From positions 868,001 through 932,000 of the forward strand of contig JAHRHY010000012.1 of assembly GCA_019671135.1 (NCBI GenBank): 64,000 nucleotides of DNA, given 5' to 3'. Shown one piece after another: positions 46,843-56,712 of this stretch. The DNA is from Linnemannia hyalina. Its lineage: Eukaryota; Mortierellomycota; Mortierellomycetes; Mortierellales; Mortierellaceae. The translations under genes and the position numbers were made by a program. The notes below the pieces were generated by a model. The model was not told where the DNA came from and searched no databases. It saw only the letters and a program-made list of their open reading frames with translations. The stretch's first letter is position 1, and every line of letters starts with the position of its first letter.

Positions 46843-49328
46843 ATGGCCTCCGCTCTCCTGTCCACCGCCTTCAAGGCCGGTCGCTTCAACTTGGCTCGCC
46901 AGGTAAGCAACCCCTCTTCCTCTCCTCCCCCTCTCTTACATCAACACCTTTCTTTTCTCATCAACAGCACACAAGTGTCATGCAACAGTCCGTTTTCCGA
47001 TCGGAGGGACATGAAAAATAGTTCGGGATTATGCGCGGAAACTTCAGGACACGCCTCCGACACCTTGACTTTTCAGGGTAATCCGCTCCAAAGTTACACC
47101 GAAACAACGACATCTGACTCGGATCACCGCGCTTCGCAATCACTTCGCGCCTTCTGGCAACCCTTCACACATTGTTGGGACGCTGCTTGCGATGACAAGT
47201 CAGCAACAACAACATCGCCTACGAAATACAGAGTGCCAGCATCGAATTCAGTTGGTGTTCAGACTCGGAACCAGTGTTCAAACACAAGCACTTGCGTGCC
47301 AAACTGGTTGCCCACCGAACGTCTTGCTTCCTTATCGAAAATACTCCGTCATAGACTCGGACTATGGCTATCAGTCAGTCATCATTGACAAAAACCAAAT
47401 CGCAGCGTTAGAAACTAACTTGTCGCGTTTTATTTTTCGATACACTTGCTTTGGATAATACGCAAATCGTCTAGGCTGTTCGTCCTCTTGCCACTGTCGC
47501 TGCTACCCAAATTGCTTCCGCCACCCGCATCACTTCCCTCAAGAACGGTTTGACCATCGCCACCGAGACTAACCCCTCGGCCCAGACTGCCACCGTCGGT
47601 GTCTTCATTGATGCCGGTTCCCGTGCTGAGAACGCCAAGAACAACGGCGCTGCTCACTTTTTGGAGCACATGGCCTTCAAGGTAAAAAAGCAACGCCCGG
47701 ATTATGTTGTTCATTTGCAATGGGATTCTGTGGATATAGCTACAAGGGCACCCAGCTCAGTATACCCGGACAGGCGCAGGACATGTTCTGGATCAACTTG
47801 AATACTGCTCCATGCGACGACTTGATCGAGGATGTGCTGTCGAATTGAGCTCCTTTGACACGTCAGAGAGCTGCTAGATGTCGCATCCGTATATGTCTGA
47901 CTGGATTCGCGATGGCCGCAGTAGAAACAGGATGAGAACGCAGGACGTATTGCTCGCCAGTGTGTCCTGGTATAGATAGGAGCATCATCATTCAGGAAGA
48001 ACGTTACCATGGACACGAAACTAACGCCTCCGTTTCGCAATTGCAAACAAAACCGTTTTATCTGTTAATAGGGCACCAACACTCGCGGTCAGCACGACCT
48101 TGAGATCCAGATTGAGAACATGGGTGCTCACTTGAACGCCTACACTTCCCGCGAGCAGACCGTCTACTACGCCAAGTCCTTCAAGGCCGATATCCCCAAG
48201 TCCGTTGAGGTCCTCTCTGATATTCTCCAGAACTCCACCTTGGATAACGCTGCCATTGAGCGCGAGCGTGATGTCATCCTCCGCGAGCAGCAGGAGGTTG
48301 ACAAGCAGATGGAGGAGGTTGTCTTTGACCACCTTCACGCCACCGCCTTCCAGGGTATGCATCTTGATTATATGGATAACGTTTATTACTTACCTGAAAG
48401 AAAGAAGGACGTCGTGCTAATGAGACCAATTTCATCTATCGTTACAAATTTCATAGGTGACGCCCTCGGTCGCACCATCTTGGGACCCAAGGAGAACATC
48501 AAGTCCTTGACCCGTGATGACCTCGCTAACTACATCAAGACCAACTACACCGCTGACCGCATGGTCCTTGTCGGTGCTGGTGGTGTTGACCACGACGAGT
48601 TGGTCAAGTTGGCTGAGCAGCACTTCGGCAAGCTTCCCGTCTCCGCCAACCCCGCTGGTTTGGGCAAGACCTACGCTTCCGCCCCCAACTTCACTGGATC
48701 CGATATTCGTCTCCAGGACGATACCATGACCCAGGCCCACATTGCCATCGCTGTTGAGGGCTGCGGCTGGAACTCCCCCGACTACTACACCATGCTCGTC
48801 ATGCAGTCCATCATCGGCACCTGGGACCGCTCCCTCGGTGCTTCTGCCCACACCTCCTCCAGATTGTCGAGCATTGTTCACCAGAACAAGTTGGCCAACT
48901 CGTTCATGTCGTTCAACACCTCGTACACCGACACTGGTCTCTTCGGTATCTACTTCATCACCGAGAACAACGACTGCCAGGATGATTTGATCCACTTTGC
49001 CCAGAAGGAGTGGGCCCGTTTGACCACCTCTGTCACCACTGCCGAGGTTGAGCGTGCCAAGCAGCAGCTCAAGTCTTCGCTCCTCTTGAGCTTGGACGGC
49101 ACCACCGCCATTGCCGAGGATATCGGACGCCAGATGGTTACTCAGGGCAAGCGCATTGCTCCCCAGGAGGTTGAGAAGGCTATCAACAAGATCACTGCCG
49201 CTGATGTTCACCGTGTCGCTGGCCAGTACCTTTGGGATCGCGAGGTTGCCATGGTCGGTATTGGCCCCATCGAGTGCATGCCCGATTACTCCCGTGTTCG
49301 CGGCCACATGTCCTGGAACAGATTCTAA
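46843..49328 (+). CDS. mitochondrial processing peptidase beta subunit
   Basis: This is the catalytic subunit of the matrix metallopeptidase that removes presequences. Exons 46843-46902, 47475-47681, 48072-48354 and 48457-49328 give 473 residues. Exon 1 encodes just 20 residues of presequence (MASALLSTAFKAGRFNLARQ). The inverted zinc site HFLEH is at residues 81-85, and the more distal Glu ligand fits E161 in the IERERDVILREQQE stretch. MGAHLNAYTSREQTVYYAK and ALGRTILGPKENI are hallmark MPP-beta blocks, and the intact HxxEH separates it from inactive core-protein relatives. Introns are 572, 390 and 102 bases; the last one is in frame and has no stop. Confidence 0.94.
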
Positions 49329-49688
49329 ACTAATACTCCACATAACCAACACTCACCCCCACCACCCTCCTCCCTCTCCTCCCCCTCAAACACGAAACAG
49401 CCAAACCCTTTTTTTTCTCGGCACCCCCAAAAAATACACAATGCATTACGATTATTGAAGATGATAGAGAGCGATGATGAGTGCGAAAGATGTGCAAATA
49501 CAGAGACCTTTTTTCAGCTATTTAAACCAAACGGTCAGTCAATGTGGGGTATGTTTTATTTCTGTGGTTCGTTGGATTGTTTGGAAGGTCGTTGAAAATA
49601 TGGGGTGGAATGCGGGATGTCAATTTGACTGTTGCCATTTGAAAAAAAGTATTGACCGGTTTCAATTCGACGATGAAGAAGAGTCGCT
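49329..49688. other. convergent intergenic spacer
   Basis: 360 bases of 3' UTR sequence between MPP-beta and Asterix. Nothing else is visible. Confidence 0.5.
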
Positions 49689-50018
49689 CTATTTGAAGTT
49701 GGCCATGATCTGGGGGAGGTAGTTGACGGCGAGGGTGGCGACAGAGAAGAGGATCATGGAGGTAGGGGTGCCCATGAGAGCACTCTCAGAGGCGCGCTGG
49801 TTGAGGTAGGACTCGACCGAAAAGATAAGACCGACCCAGAGACAGGTACGGTTGGCGATCATGAGGCCGACGGCAGCGAGGACGAGGGCGATGAATCCTG
49901 CAATATCGGGATCGTCGTCTGCGATACGTTTGACTTCTGGCTTGTATTCGATGATCCTGTCTGACCTCCGGGGGTCTGCGGACAGTGTTGCTGAGGCTAC
50001 TGTTGCTGCTGAGGACAT
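49689..50018 (-). CDS. Asterix (WDR83OS/PAT10 family) ER membrane protein
   Basis: Asterix is a small ER protein that, with CCDC47, forms the PAT chaperone complex for nascent multipass membrane proteins in animals. This single-exon gene gives 109 residues, matching the family length. The N-terminus contains ADPRRSDRIIEYKP, corresponding to the DPRRPNKVLRYKP motif, and is followed by DDDPDIAGFIALVLAAVGLM. Three hydrophobic segments follow, with NQRASESALMGTPTSMILF matching the family's NSRSSEDTKQMMSSFMLS stretch. The start is the first ATG, seven codons or so before the conserved block. The function in fungi is inferred from the animal protein. Confidence 0.88.
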   Translation of the reverse strand: MSSAATVASATLSADPRRSDRIIEYKPEVKRIADDDPDIAGFIALVLAAVGLMIANRTCLWVGLIFSVESYLNQRASESALMGTPTSMILFSVATLAVNYLPQIMANFK

Positions 50019-50877
50019 TTTTTGAGGGAGGGGGTTTTGATGGAAGAGAGTGATGGAGAGTGATGGAAAAAAAGCAAGACGGAGATGATGATGAGGGACG
50101 TTTTTTTATTTTTCAGGCACAGAAGAGGAGTGGGTGGTGACACAGAGGGCCTTTAGGAAAAGCACTGCGAGTTACCAGTGATGAATTGGAGTGGGAAATC
50201 GAAAGACAAGCCACCGTGGATGTTTGCAAGGGAAGATCAGGAAACCTCGTTTCTTCTTTCAACATTCGCCATAAAGGGAAAAAGCAAGGACCGTACATTC
50301 ATTCATTGCTCACCTCATTCATTCTTACACTCCTCACTCGCACACTCCACTCTTTCACCTCAGACGGCTTTCACTACCACGATCACCTGCCTGTACTCCG
50401 CTCAGTTCCTTCTCGTCTTCTCCTCCATTCTTACAAGGGCTAGGACACCGTTCAACCTTCAGCACTGAGCCAACGTTCATCCCGCCACCAAAAACCAACA
50501 ACCCATCAACCTCCTCGCAACACACGCTCTCACAACAGGGAATGGAACAGTGGTCATGAGTTCAAGGCTGATCTTAAAGTATTGCTCCCCTCCGGTTCAC
50601 CCAAGAGGTAAACTAACTTTCAGCCTGTGTGCGAAAAAAAGAGTTCACGGTCCTCAGCGCTCGCCATATCTTTTATCTCCCCACAACCAGCTAACGACTC
50701 AACGGTTTTTGACAACCATGCATGAAATAATTAGGACCTGGAAGTCACTCAACGACAAGACAGAAGGCAACCTTTTGCACACTACACCAAGGATGGAGGG
50801 CGACACCAGGAGGGGGAATCGCGCAGAAGACGCCAGAGTCTGGGGTCATTATCACCAACAGAACGAGAACCGTAGCT
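50019..50877. other. divergent intergenic region
   Basis: 860 bases between Asterix and the PPR gene. It probably contains the PPR leader. An open frame at 50550-50939 overlaps the PPR start in another frame and has no recognisable content. Confidence 0.4.
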
Positions 50878-53800
50878 ATGCAGCAGCGCTGGAAGTCATC
50901 TTCCTCTTCACCCAGGATAACCAGCAGCAAGTGCCTTAACACCAGATCTACAACATCAACTCTTTGTTCAAAGGATACCCCAGTGATCAGCAAACACCAT
51001 TCTCGACACGACTCCAGTCCAACTGCTCACTCAATACCCTTGCCTGGAACCCGCCTCCACTCTACCTCCGCCACAACAACCCCTACTGCTGGAAAGCGGT
51101 TCTCGTCCACATCTGCCTCCACAGCAGAAGCGTCACTACCATCACAACCACCAATAGCAACACCAGGAGCAGGGTCAGGATTCGCAGAATCAGCAGCCTT
51201 CTCCAGTCCTTCATCCGCTTGGAACTTCCCACAAGCGTCTGGAAAGAGTGCGAGACGTGCTCGAGCCAGCCATCATTACGGCCCATTACCCCTCCCAATC
51301 GCGCTCAAGGCGTTCCGACCTCAGCCAGTCAAGGCAATAACAACACCTTCGACACTACCTGCCACAGTCATCCCTCAACAGTCCATACCACCACCGCCCG
51401 CCATCTTGGGATCACAGCCACTCTACTACCTAGCCAGGAAGTTCCCCATCCTTGCGGAGCATGAACTCAAGGCGATCCCTAACAAGACGGCATTGGATTA
51501 TTCGAGCTTTCTTGTTGGAGCCATGACGACTTCATATCCTTCTGCGACGACTTTGAGGGCGGTTGTACGTCAGTTCAGGAAGTTTTTGAAGGCTTCGGCC
51601 CAACAGGTCAAGGCGGAAGCATCGTGGAGGGCAGGAGGCGCCAACAGCAGCAGTAACAGCAGTCGGCATTCGATCAAGGTCGAGTTACCTAGAGCAAGGA
51701 TATGGGCTCAAACGATCCGAGGACTCATCTGGCTCAAGCAATATCGTCGTGCTCGTGTCGCGATTCATGCAATGCAAAAGCTCGGGATCCGGCCGACTGG
51801 GTTTGCATGGCGCGGTATCTGTCGTGGATGGATTGAGCAAGGAGAGCTGGCTCGTGCTGAGGCATTGGCAGTCAAGGTGTTTACCCGACCCGAGATATCG
51901 CACGACTACAAGCTGGAGGAACGGCCATACTACTTTACAGACATGCAACTGTCAGGAGAGTCTGAGGCAGGTGCAACAGGGGCGGCGAGTAACGGATCTC
52001 GTCCTACTGGTGGTACGGCGGCGCGTCGGAAGCATCGGTCACCCATGTCACCCAACTCGGCACCTCTTTTTCTGGTGATCGAGGCGTTGGCAGAGTGCGG
52101 AGAGATGGAGCGAGCACGGCAATGGTTTGACCAGATCCCTGAGCACGAGATGACTGATTTGTTGACCAGCGATATGGTTGCGGGATACCTCAAGGTCGGA
52201 CAGCAGGACAAGGCTCAGGAGGTGATCCGGATCATGGCTCGGTGTGGTGTCAAGCCGACCGCGATTGTGTTCAACCCGATTGTAGAGCATGCAGTTCGAC
52301 ATATGAACATGGAGGCGGCCGAGGAGTTGGTGCAGGATATGACCAGGCTAGGCATTTATTCGAACCTGTTCACCTACAAGATCTTGATCCAGGGGTACAT
52401 TGCTGCAGGACAGAAGGACAAGGCCCTCGAGTGCTTGGACCGTATCAAGACGTCTGGTGTTGAGACGGATCGGGCGATGGGCCGGATCTTGTTGGAGGGC
52501 CTGTGGCAGTTGGGAGAGCTCCGGGAGGGTGATCAAGGACCTGTCGCTATCTGTAACACCACTCGTGGAGAGCAGGACAGCATCCAGGGTGATCTCCGGA
52601 TGGCAGCCCTTGATTTTGTGGACGAACCCGGCTGGAGTCAGAGATGCATGGATTGGATCAAAGACGGCAAGTTTGAGCAGGCCGAGGAGGTCCTCCACCA
52701 TGTTTTGAGCCCTGAGACAGCACACGACACGAGGATACAGGCCGAGGCGGTCCAGGTGGTGCGGGCGTTGGCTGATTGTCAGGATATGACACGAGCACGA
52801 CACTGGTTTGACCAGCTCATCCGTCCGGAGCGTGTTGCTCTTCTACGCGGAGCAAACTCTCTAGGCGGGGACGCGGGTCTCAACGAGCTGATGGATCATA
52901 TGGTCTCGGGCTACATCCAAACCCATCGGCCGACCGATGCCGAGGATGTGATTGGGATCATGTCTCAGCAAGGGATCTACCCAACCGTCAACACCATCAA
53001 CCTGATCTTGCGCTGGTCGACTCTTCAGGCAGAGATGGACGATGCCGAGAGCCTTGTACAGAAGATGGCTCTCTCTGGCATCCCGCCCAACCAAGAGACA
53101 TTCGAGATTTTGTGTCAGGGCTATGCCTCCCGGGGTGCTCTGGTGCCCCTCCAAGAGTGTTTGACGAGGATGGAGGAGGCTGGGTTTGCGGGATTGGGTG
53201 GTGCTAGTCCTCTGGTGACCGAGTTGCGGGAGCACATGCTTGGTCAGGGACCTACTCAAGAACTATCATCGTCGTCAAGTGGTGTTTTCGCGACCATGTG
53301 CGCACAGTGGATTGACCAGGACCAGATGTCCCGCGCGGAGCAGTTAATCGGCCATCTTCAGTCGAACCCACACGTCCATCCAGAGATGATTCCTTACGCG
53401 ACGCTTATTGAGGGATGGATCGGTCAAAGCCAACGGAACTCAGTCTCGATGTCTGCTTTGCAGGCTATGAACTCTTCTGGTTCCGGTGCCAAGGCTCGCA
53501 ACAGCAACAATACCCGCTCCAAGGATGCAGGGTCGGATGCCTCTTCTGCAGCCAGTCCATCGTCGTCGTCGGTCCCGTCGAGCGAGAGTCTCCATCATGA
53601 GATCCAGCTCTGTGAAGAGAACATATCCAAGATGCGCAAAGCCCGTTATTGGTTTGACAAGACGCCCGAGGAGTTCCGCACCGTGGATCTGTTGAACAAG
53701 ATGGTGGGCGGGTATATGGCCTTGGGGCTGGAGCAAGAGTCCGAGGCTATGATCCAGTGGATGGCGGCTCACAAGATCAAGCCTAATGTGGTCACGTACA

Positions 53801-54750
53801 ACCATATCTTGGAACATACGATCCAACATCTGACTATGCCGACGGCCGAGGGACTGGTTCACAAGATGTGGAAGGGTGGGATTGGAGCCAGTGTTGAGAC
53901 ATGGAATTTGTTGGTGAGGGGGTATGTGATTCGGGGCCAGTTGGGTAAAGCGCTGGAGTGTCTTGATCGGATGGCTGAAAGCAAGTTGGTGGATTCGTCG
54001 AGTTCACCGTCGTCGGAGGCCAAGGGTGCTGGTGGTGGCAAGTCCAAGACACGCGAGATTATCGAGGTGTATGATCGCGAAATCTTTGATGTGGTTGTGC
54101 ATACGGAGAGGCAGGAGGAGGAAGTACAATCAACAGCAACAACTGACACGGACCCTCTTGTTCAGGGAATCATTACTCCCAACGACTCTAATCACCACAC
54201 TCATAACAACATCAGCCAACGGACACAAAAACAACAGGAGGACGACACCACAGAGCTGTCAAGTCAGTCGATTACAGCGACAAAATCACAACGCACCAAG
54301 AGTTCAACTAGAGGAGGAGGAGGCGTTGGTGTAGAGCCCAATGCGCTAACGAAACAGCTGATTCTGTCAGGGTTTGGACCAGAATTGAAACCACCTCAGG
54401 GACAAGGGGACTACGCGCGAGCCCTAGAGCTGTACCGGAACCGGGTCGCACGGCAGAAGGAGCAAGAGGATCAGCTCCTCCAGGGTCTCTCCTCCCTACG
54501 GATAGCCGGAGAGATAGAGGTGGATGAGGATGATGATGAGTGGATTCTCGATCACCTAGAGTCATTCCAGGGGTTGAGCTCCTCGTCGTCAGAGGGAGTA
54601 GAAGGTGTGAGTGGAGGAACAGGAGGAGGAGTGGGGATGACGGATGTGGATTGGAAGAATGAGTTGAAATGGGAGGAGTTGATGGAGATGGAGAAGGGTC
54701 GGGAGCGTGAGCTTTCTGGACGTGCCTGGTCATCCTCTTCCTCCTCTTAG
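50878..54750 (+). CDS. large pentatricopeptide-repeat (PPR) protein, probably mitochondrial
   Basis: PPR proteins bind organellar RNA and control its processing, stability or translation. This single-exon gene gives 1290 residues. The N-terminus is rich in Ser, Thr, Arg and Lys with few acids, as in a mitochondrial presequence. PPR helix pairs start near residue 275 (ARIWAQTIRGLIWLKQYRRA) and recur to about 1050, with the V-x-P-x-x-x-x-(F/Y)-N type turns. A larger unit of about 130 residues, opening with RARxWFD, appears three times (near 411, 638 and 920). Low-complexity Ser/Gly linkers and an acidic C-terminus separate or follow the units. The RNA target cannot be told. The start codon is the first ATG in frame; an upstream exon cannot be excluded. 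Confidence 0.82.
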   Translation: MQQRWKSSSSSPRITSSKCLNTRSTTSTLCSKDTPVISKHHSRHDSSPTAHSIPLPGTRLHSTSATTTPTAGKRFSSTSASTAEASLPSQPPIATPGAGSGFAESAAFSSPSSAWNFPQASGKSARRARASHHYGPLPLPIALKAFRPQPVKAITTPSTLPATVIPQQSIPPPPAILGSQPLYYLARKFPILAEHELKAIPNKTALDYSSFLVGAMTTSYPSATTLRAVVRQFRKFLKASAQQVKAEASWRAGGANSSSNSSRHSIKVELPRARIWAQTIRGLIWLKQYRRARVAIHAMQKLGIRPTGFAWRGICRGWIEQGELARAEALAVKVFTRPEISHDYKLEERPYYFTDMQLSGESEAGATGAASNGSRPTGGTAARRKHRSPMSPNSAPLFLVIEALAECGEMERARQWFDQIPEHEMTDLLTSDMVAGYLKVGQQDKAQEVIRIMARCGVKPTAIVFNPIVEHAVRHMNMEAAEELVQDMTRLGIYSNLFTYKILIQGYIAAGQKDKALECLDRIKTSGVETDRAMGRILLEGLWQLGELREGDQGPVAICNTTRGEQDSIQGDLRMAALDFVDEPGWSQRCMDWIKDGKFEQAEEVLHHVLSPETAHDTRIQAEAVQVVRALADCQDMTRARHWFDQLIRPERVALLRGANSLGGDAGLNELMDHMVSGYIQTHRPTDAEDVIGIMSQQGIYPTVNTINLILRWSTLQAEMDDAESLVQKMALSGIPPNQETFEILCQGYASRGALVPLQECLTRMEEAGFAGLGGASPLVTELREHMLGQGPTQELSSSSSGVFATMCAQWIDQDQMSRAEQLIGHLQSNPHVHPEMIPYATLIEGWIGQSQRNSVSMSALQAMNSSGSGAKARNSNNTRSKDAGSDASSAASPSSSSVPSSESLHHEIQLCEENISKMRKARYWFDKTPEEFRTVDLLNKMVGGYMALGLEQESEAMIQWMAAHKIKPNVVTYNHILEHTIQHLTMPTAEGLVHKMWKGGIGASVETWNLLVRGYVIRGQLGKALECLDRMAESKLVDSSSSPSSEAKGAGGGKSKTREIIEVYDREIFDVVVHTERQEEEVQSTATTDTDPLVQGIITPNDSNHHTHNNISQRTQKQQEDDTTELSSQSITATKSQRTKSSTRGGGGVGVEPNALTKQLILSGFGPELKPPQGQGDYARALELYRNRVARQKEQEDQLLQGLSSLRIAGEIEVDEDDDEWILDHLESFQGLSSSSSEGVEGVSGGTGGGVGMTDVDWKNELKWEELMEMEKGRERELSGRAWSSSSSS

Positions 54751-55077
54751 CTACCCTTGGTTACGTATTATTATTTTTTTGCATTCAAGCATTTTCTTAT
54801 TTGATTTTAGACTCATTTTTTCATTAAAACTTGTACAGTAACTAGTGGTTCCGCAACCAAGTATTGGGATAAGGGAAGGGACTAGACAGCGTAGATGGGA
54901 TGGATGATGATTAGATTGAAAGTTGGATTGGGACCTGAAAGCGCGCTAAGAGAGCAAGAGAGCACAACAAAACGTAGCGTTCTCGCTGCGGTTGACCGTC
55001 AACCATTTCTTTTTTTCCTCCTTCCTTCCCTCCTTCCTTCCTTCCTTCACCGCCGTGCGCGCCCGCCGCCATCAACA
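54751..55077. other. intergenic spacer
   Basis: It holds the 3' UTR of the PPR gene and, from about 55005, a CTTC-repeat pyrimidine block that looks like the leader of the small reading frame at 55078. Confidence 0.4.
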
Positions 55078-55200
55078 ATGGAGAAGCTGAGCGAGATACA
55101 GACATTTTACGCTGTTCTGTGTACTTGTACGCCTTATTTCGGTCCGATATATTGGATGAGCAAAAATGCCCAGCTCATGGTTGAAAGCAAAAACAAATAG
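55078..55200 (+). CDS. possible 40-residue small protein
   Basis: The reading frame MEKLSEIQTFYAVLCTCTP... ends in MSKNAQLMVESKNK. It has one moderately hydrophobic segment, a CTC cysteine pair and a basic end. The ATG sits in a good context (CAACAATGG) directly after a long CT-rich leader typical of real genes in this window. I know no homologue. It could also be a first exon, since the stop codon is followed closely by possible splice sites, or a chance frame. Confidence 0.35.
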   Translation: MEKLSEIQTFYAVLCTCTPYFGPIYWMSKNAQLMVESKNK

Positions 55201-56712
55201 GTTACACAGGTCAATTGGAGACGAAGGAATGAATGAAGGAAGAACAAAAGTGAAGGAAGGAAGGAAGAGAGGAGGTGGCATTTGCACATGGAGTTCTTGT
55301 TTGGTTTTTTGCAAGATTTTTTTTTATTTGTTGTTCGGCATGTTCCCCCTTCATGAAGGGATGAGGCAGAGTAAAAAAGCGATATGGGGTTAGTGTAGAA
55401 TGGGTTCCCGAAATTCTCCTCCTTCCCTCCTCGGACAATTCTTAGTGGCAGAACAACGCGTCAGTCGAACGTGAGGAAGCGTGTGTTTGTTTTTAGTTGG
55501 CGAGTGAAGGAAGAGGAGAGAAAAATAGAAAAAAAAACGTGCCAATTAGAAAAAATAGAGGGAAGGGAATCCAGGCTGTTGTATTATTTTTCTTTTTTTT
55601 GGGCGTGTTGAGGAATGATCTATGCAGGACAGGGTTTTAGTCTTTCAAGACGAATGGGATGGCGACTAGCGCACGAGAAAGGAGAAGAGAAAAGGGGGGG
55701 GTCCCAATTATGTTGACGAGGTGGACGGCATATGAGGGGGCAGTAACGAAACGAGCATGGACAAAAAAGAAAAAAAAAGGGTGTTTGAACGTGAACATGA
55801 ACGAGAACGGGATTGCCTCTGTTTGACACAGCCTCGTCTTTTTTTGTTATTTTCTTTGCGGCATGGTTTATGTTTTGGTGTTTGGCATTGTGGTGTGTGA
55901 AGTGAAGTGGAGGTGAAGGGGCAGTTGGACAGCAAGGAGACAATGTTTAGCAAGAAGACGAGGAAGAAGAACGCACAGAATAATAAAGAAAAGAGGGTGT
56001 GTCGATGAAGATGGCTGTTGTTGTTGTTGTTGTTGTTGTTGTGTATGCAAAGTTGAGTTTTGTATTTATGAGAAAGAGAGAGGTAAGTACGTTGGTGGAG
56101 AACAACAACAACAACAACAACAAAAAACAAAAGAGGAGAGAAGAGAGAGAAAGAGAGAGAGAGAGAGAGAGGGCGGTGCAAGGTGCAAATACACAAATAC
56201 ACAAAATTGAACAGAGCTGAGCAAAGAGAAAAAACGAGAGAGAGGAGAGAGAGAAGAGTCGAAAAAATGTGAGCTCCCGTTCGTTTACTGCCATCATTGC
56301 CATCAAACACACCTGTTTTTTAGTTTCTGTTTTCGACACTACAGACCTTCCCACCGCCGCATCGTCCCCTCTCCCCCTCCTTGGTCTCTTGTTTTCCCTT
56401 CCCTTCCCTTCCCTCTTTTTTTTCCTCACTTTTCCTCTTTCCTCTTTTCTCTTCCTCCCCCTCTTCCCTCGACCTCCTTTCCCTTCCTCCTCTCCTCCTC
56501 TTCCTCCCCCTCCTCCCTCACCTCCGCCTTCACTTTTACTCAATCACTCACACTATTATTTTCTATTCTCATCTTCGCCCCCTTTCTTCACTGTCTCTCA
56601 CTCCATCCTCCAAGTCGACTCTTGACTCTTCCGCCCTCCTTCATCTTATTCTCTCATCACTCCACCAAAACAAACAAGCAACCACACTCACACAAACAAC
56701 AACCAAGCAAGG
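55201..56712. other. 1.5-kb gene-poor region with microsatellites
   Basis: It contains (GTT)n at 56017-56042, (AAC)n at 56101-56122, GA repeats at about 56145-56172, and a long CT-rich leader from 56350 to 56700 before the next gene. No coding region supported. Confidence 0.5.
56017..56122. repeat. facing (GTT)n and (AAC)n microsatellites
   Basis: A run of about eight to nine TTG/GTT units is followed 58 bases later by seven AAC units. The two arms are complementary and can pair as a stem of about 22 bases. Confidence 0.75.

Noticed and set aside
48432..49352. Long minus-strand open frame opposite MPP-beta
   Set aside because: Shadow frame of a conserved gene on the plus strand with strong codon bias.
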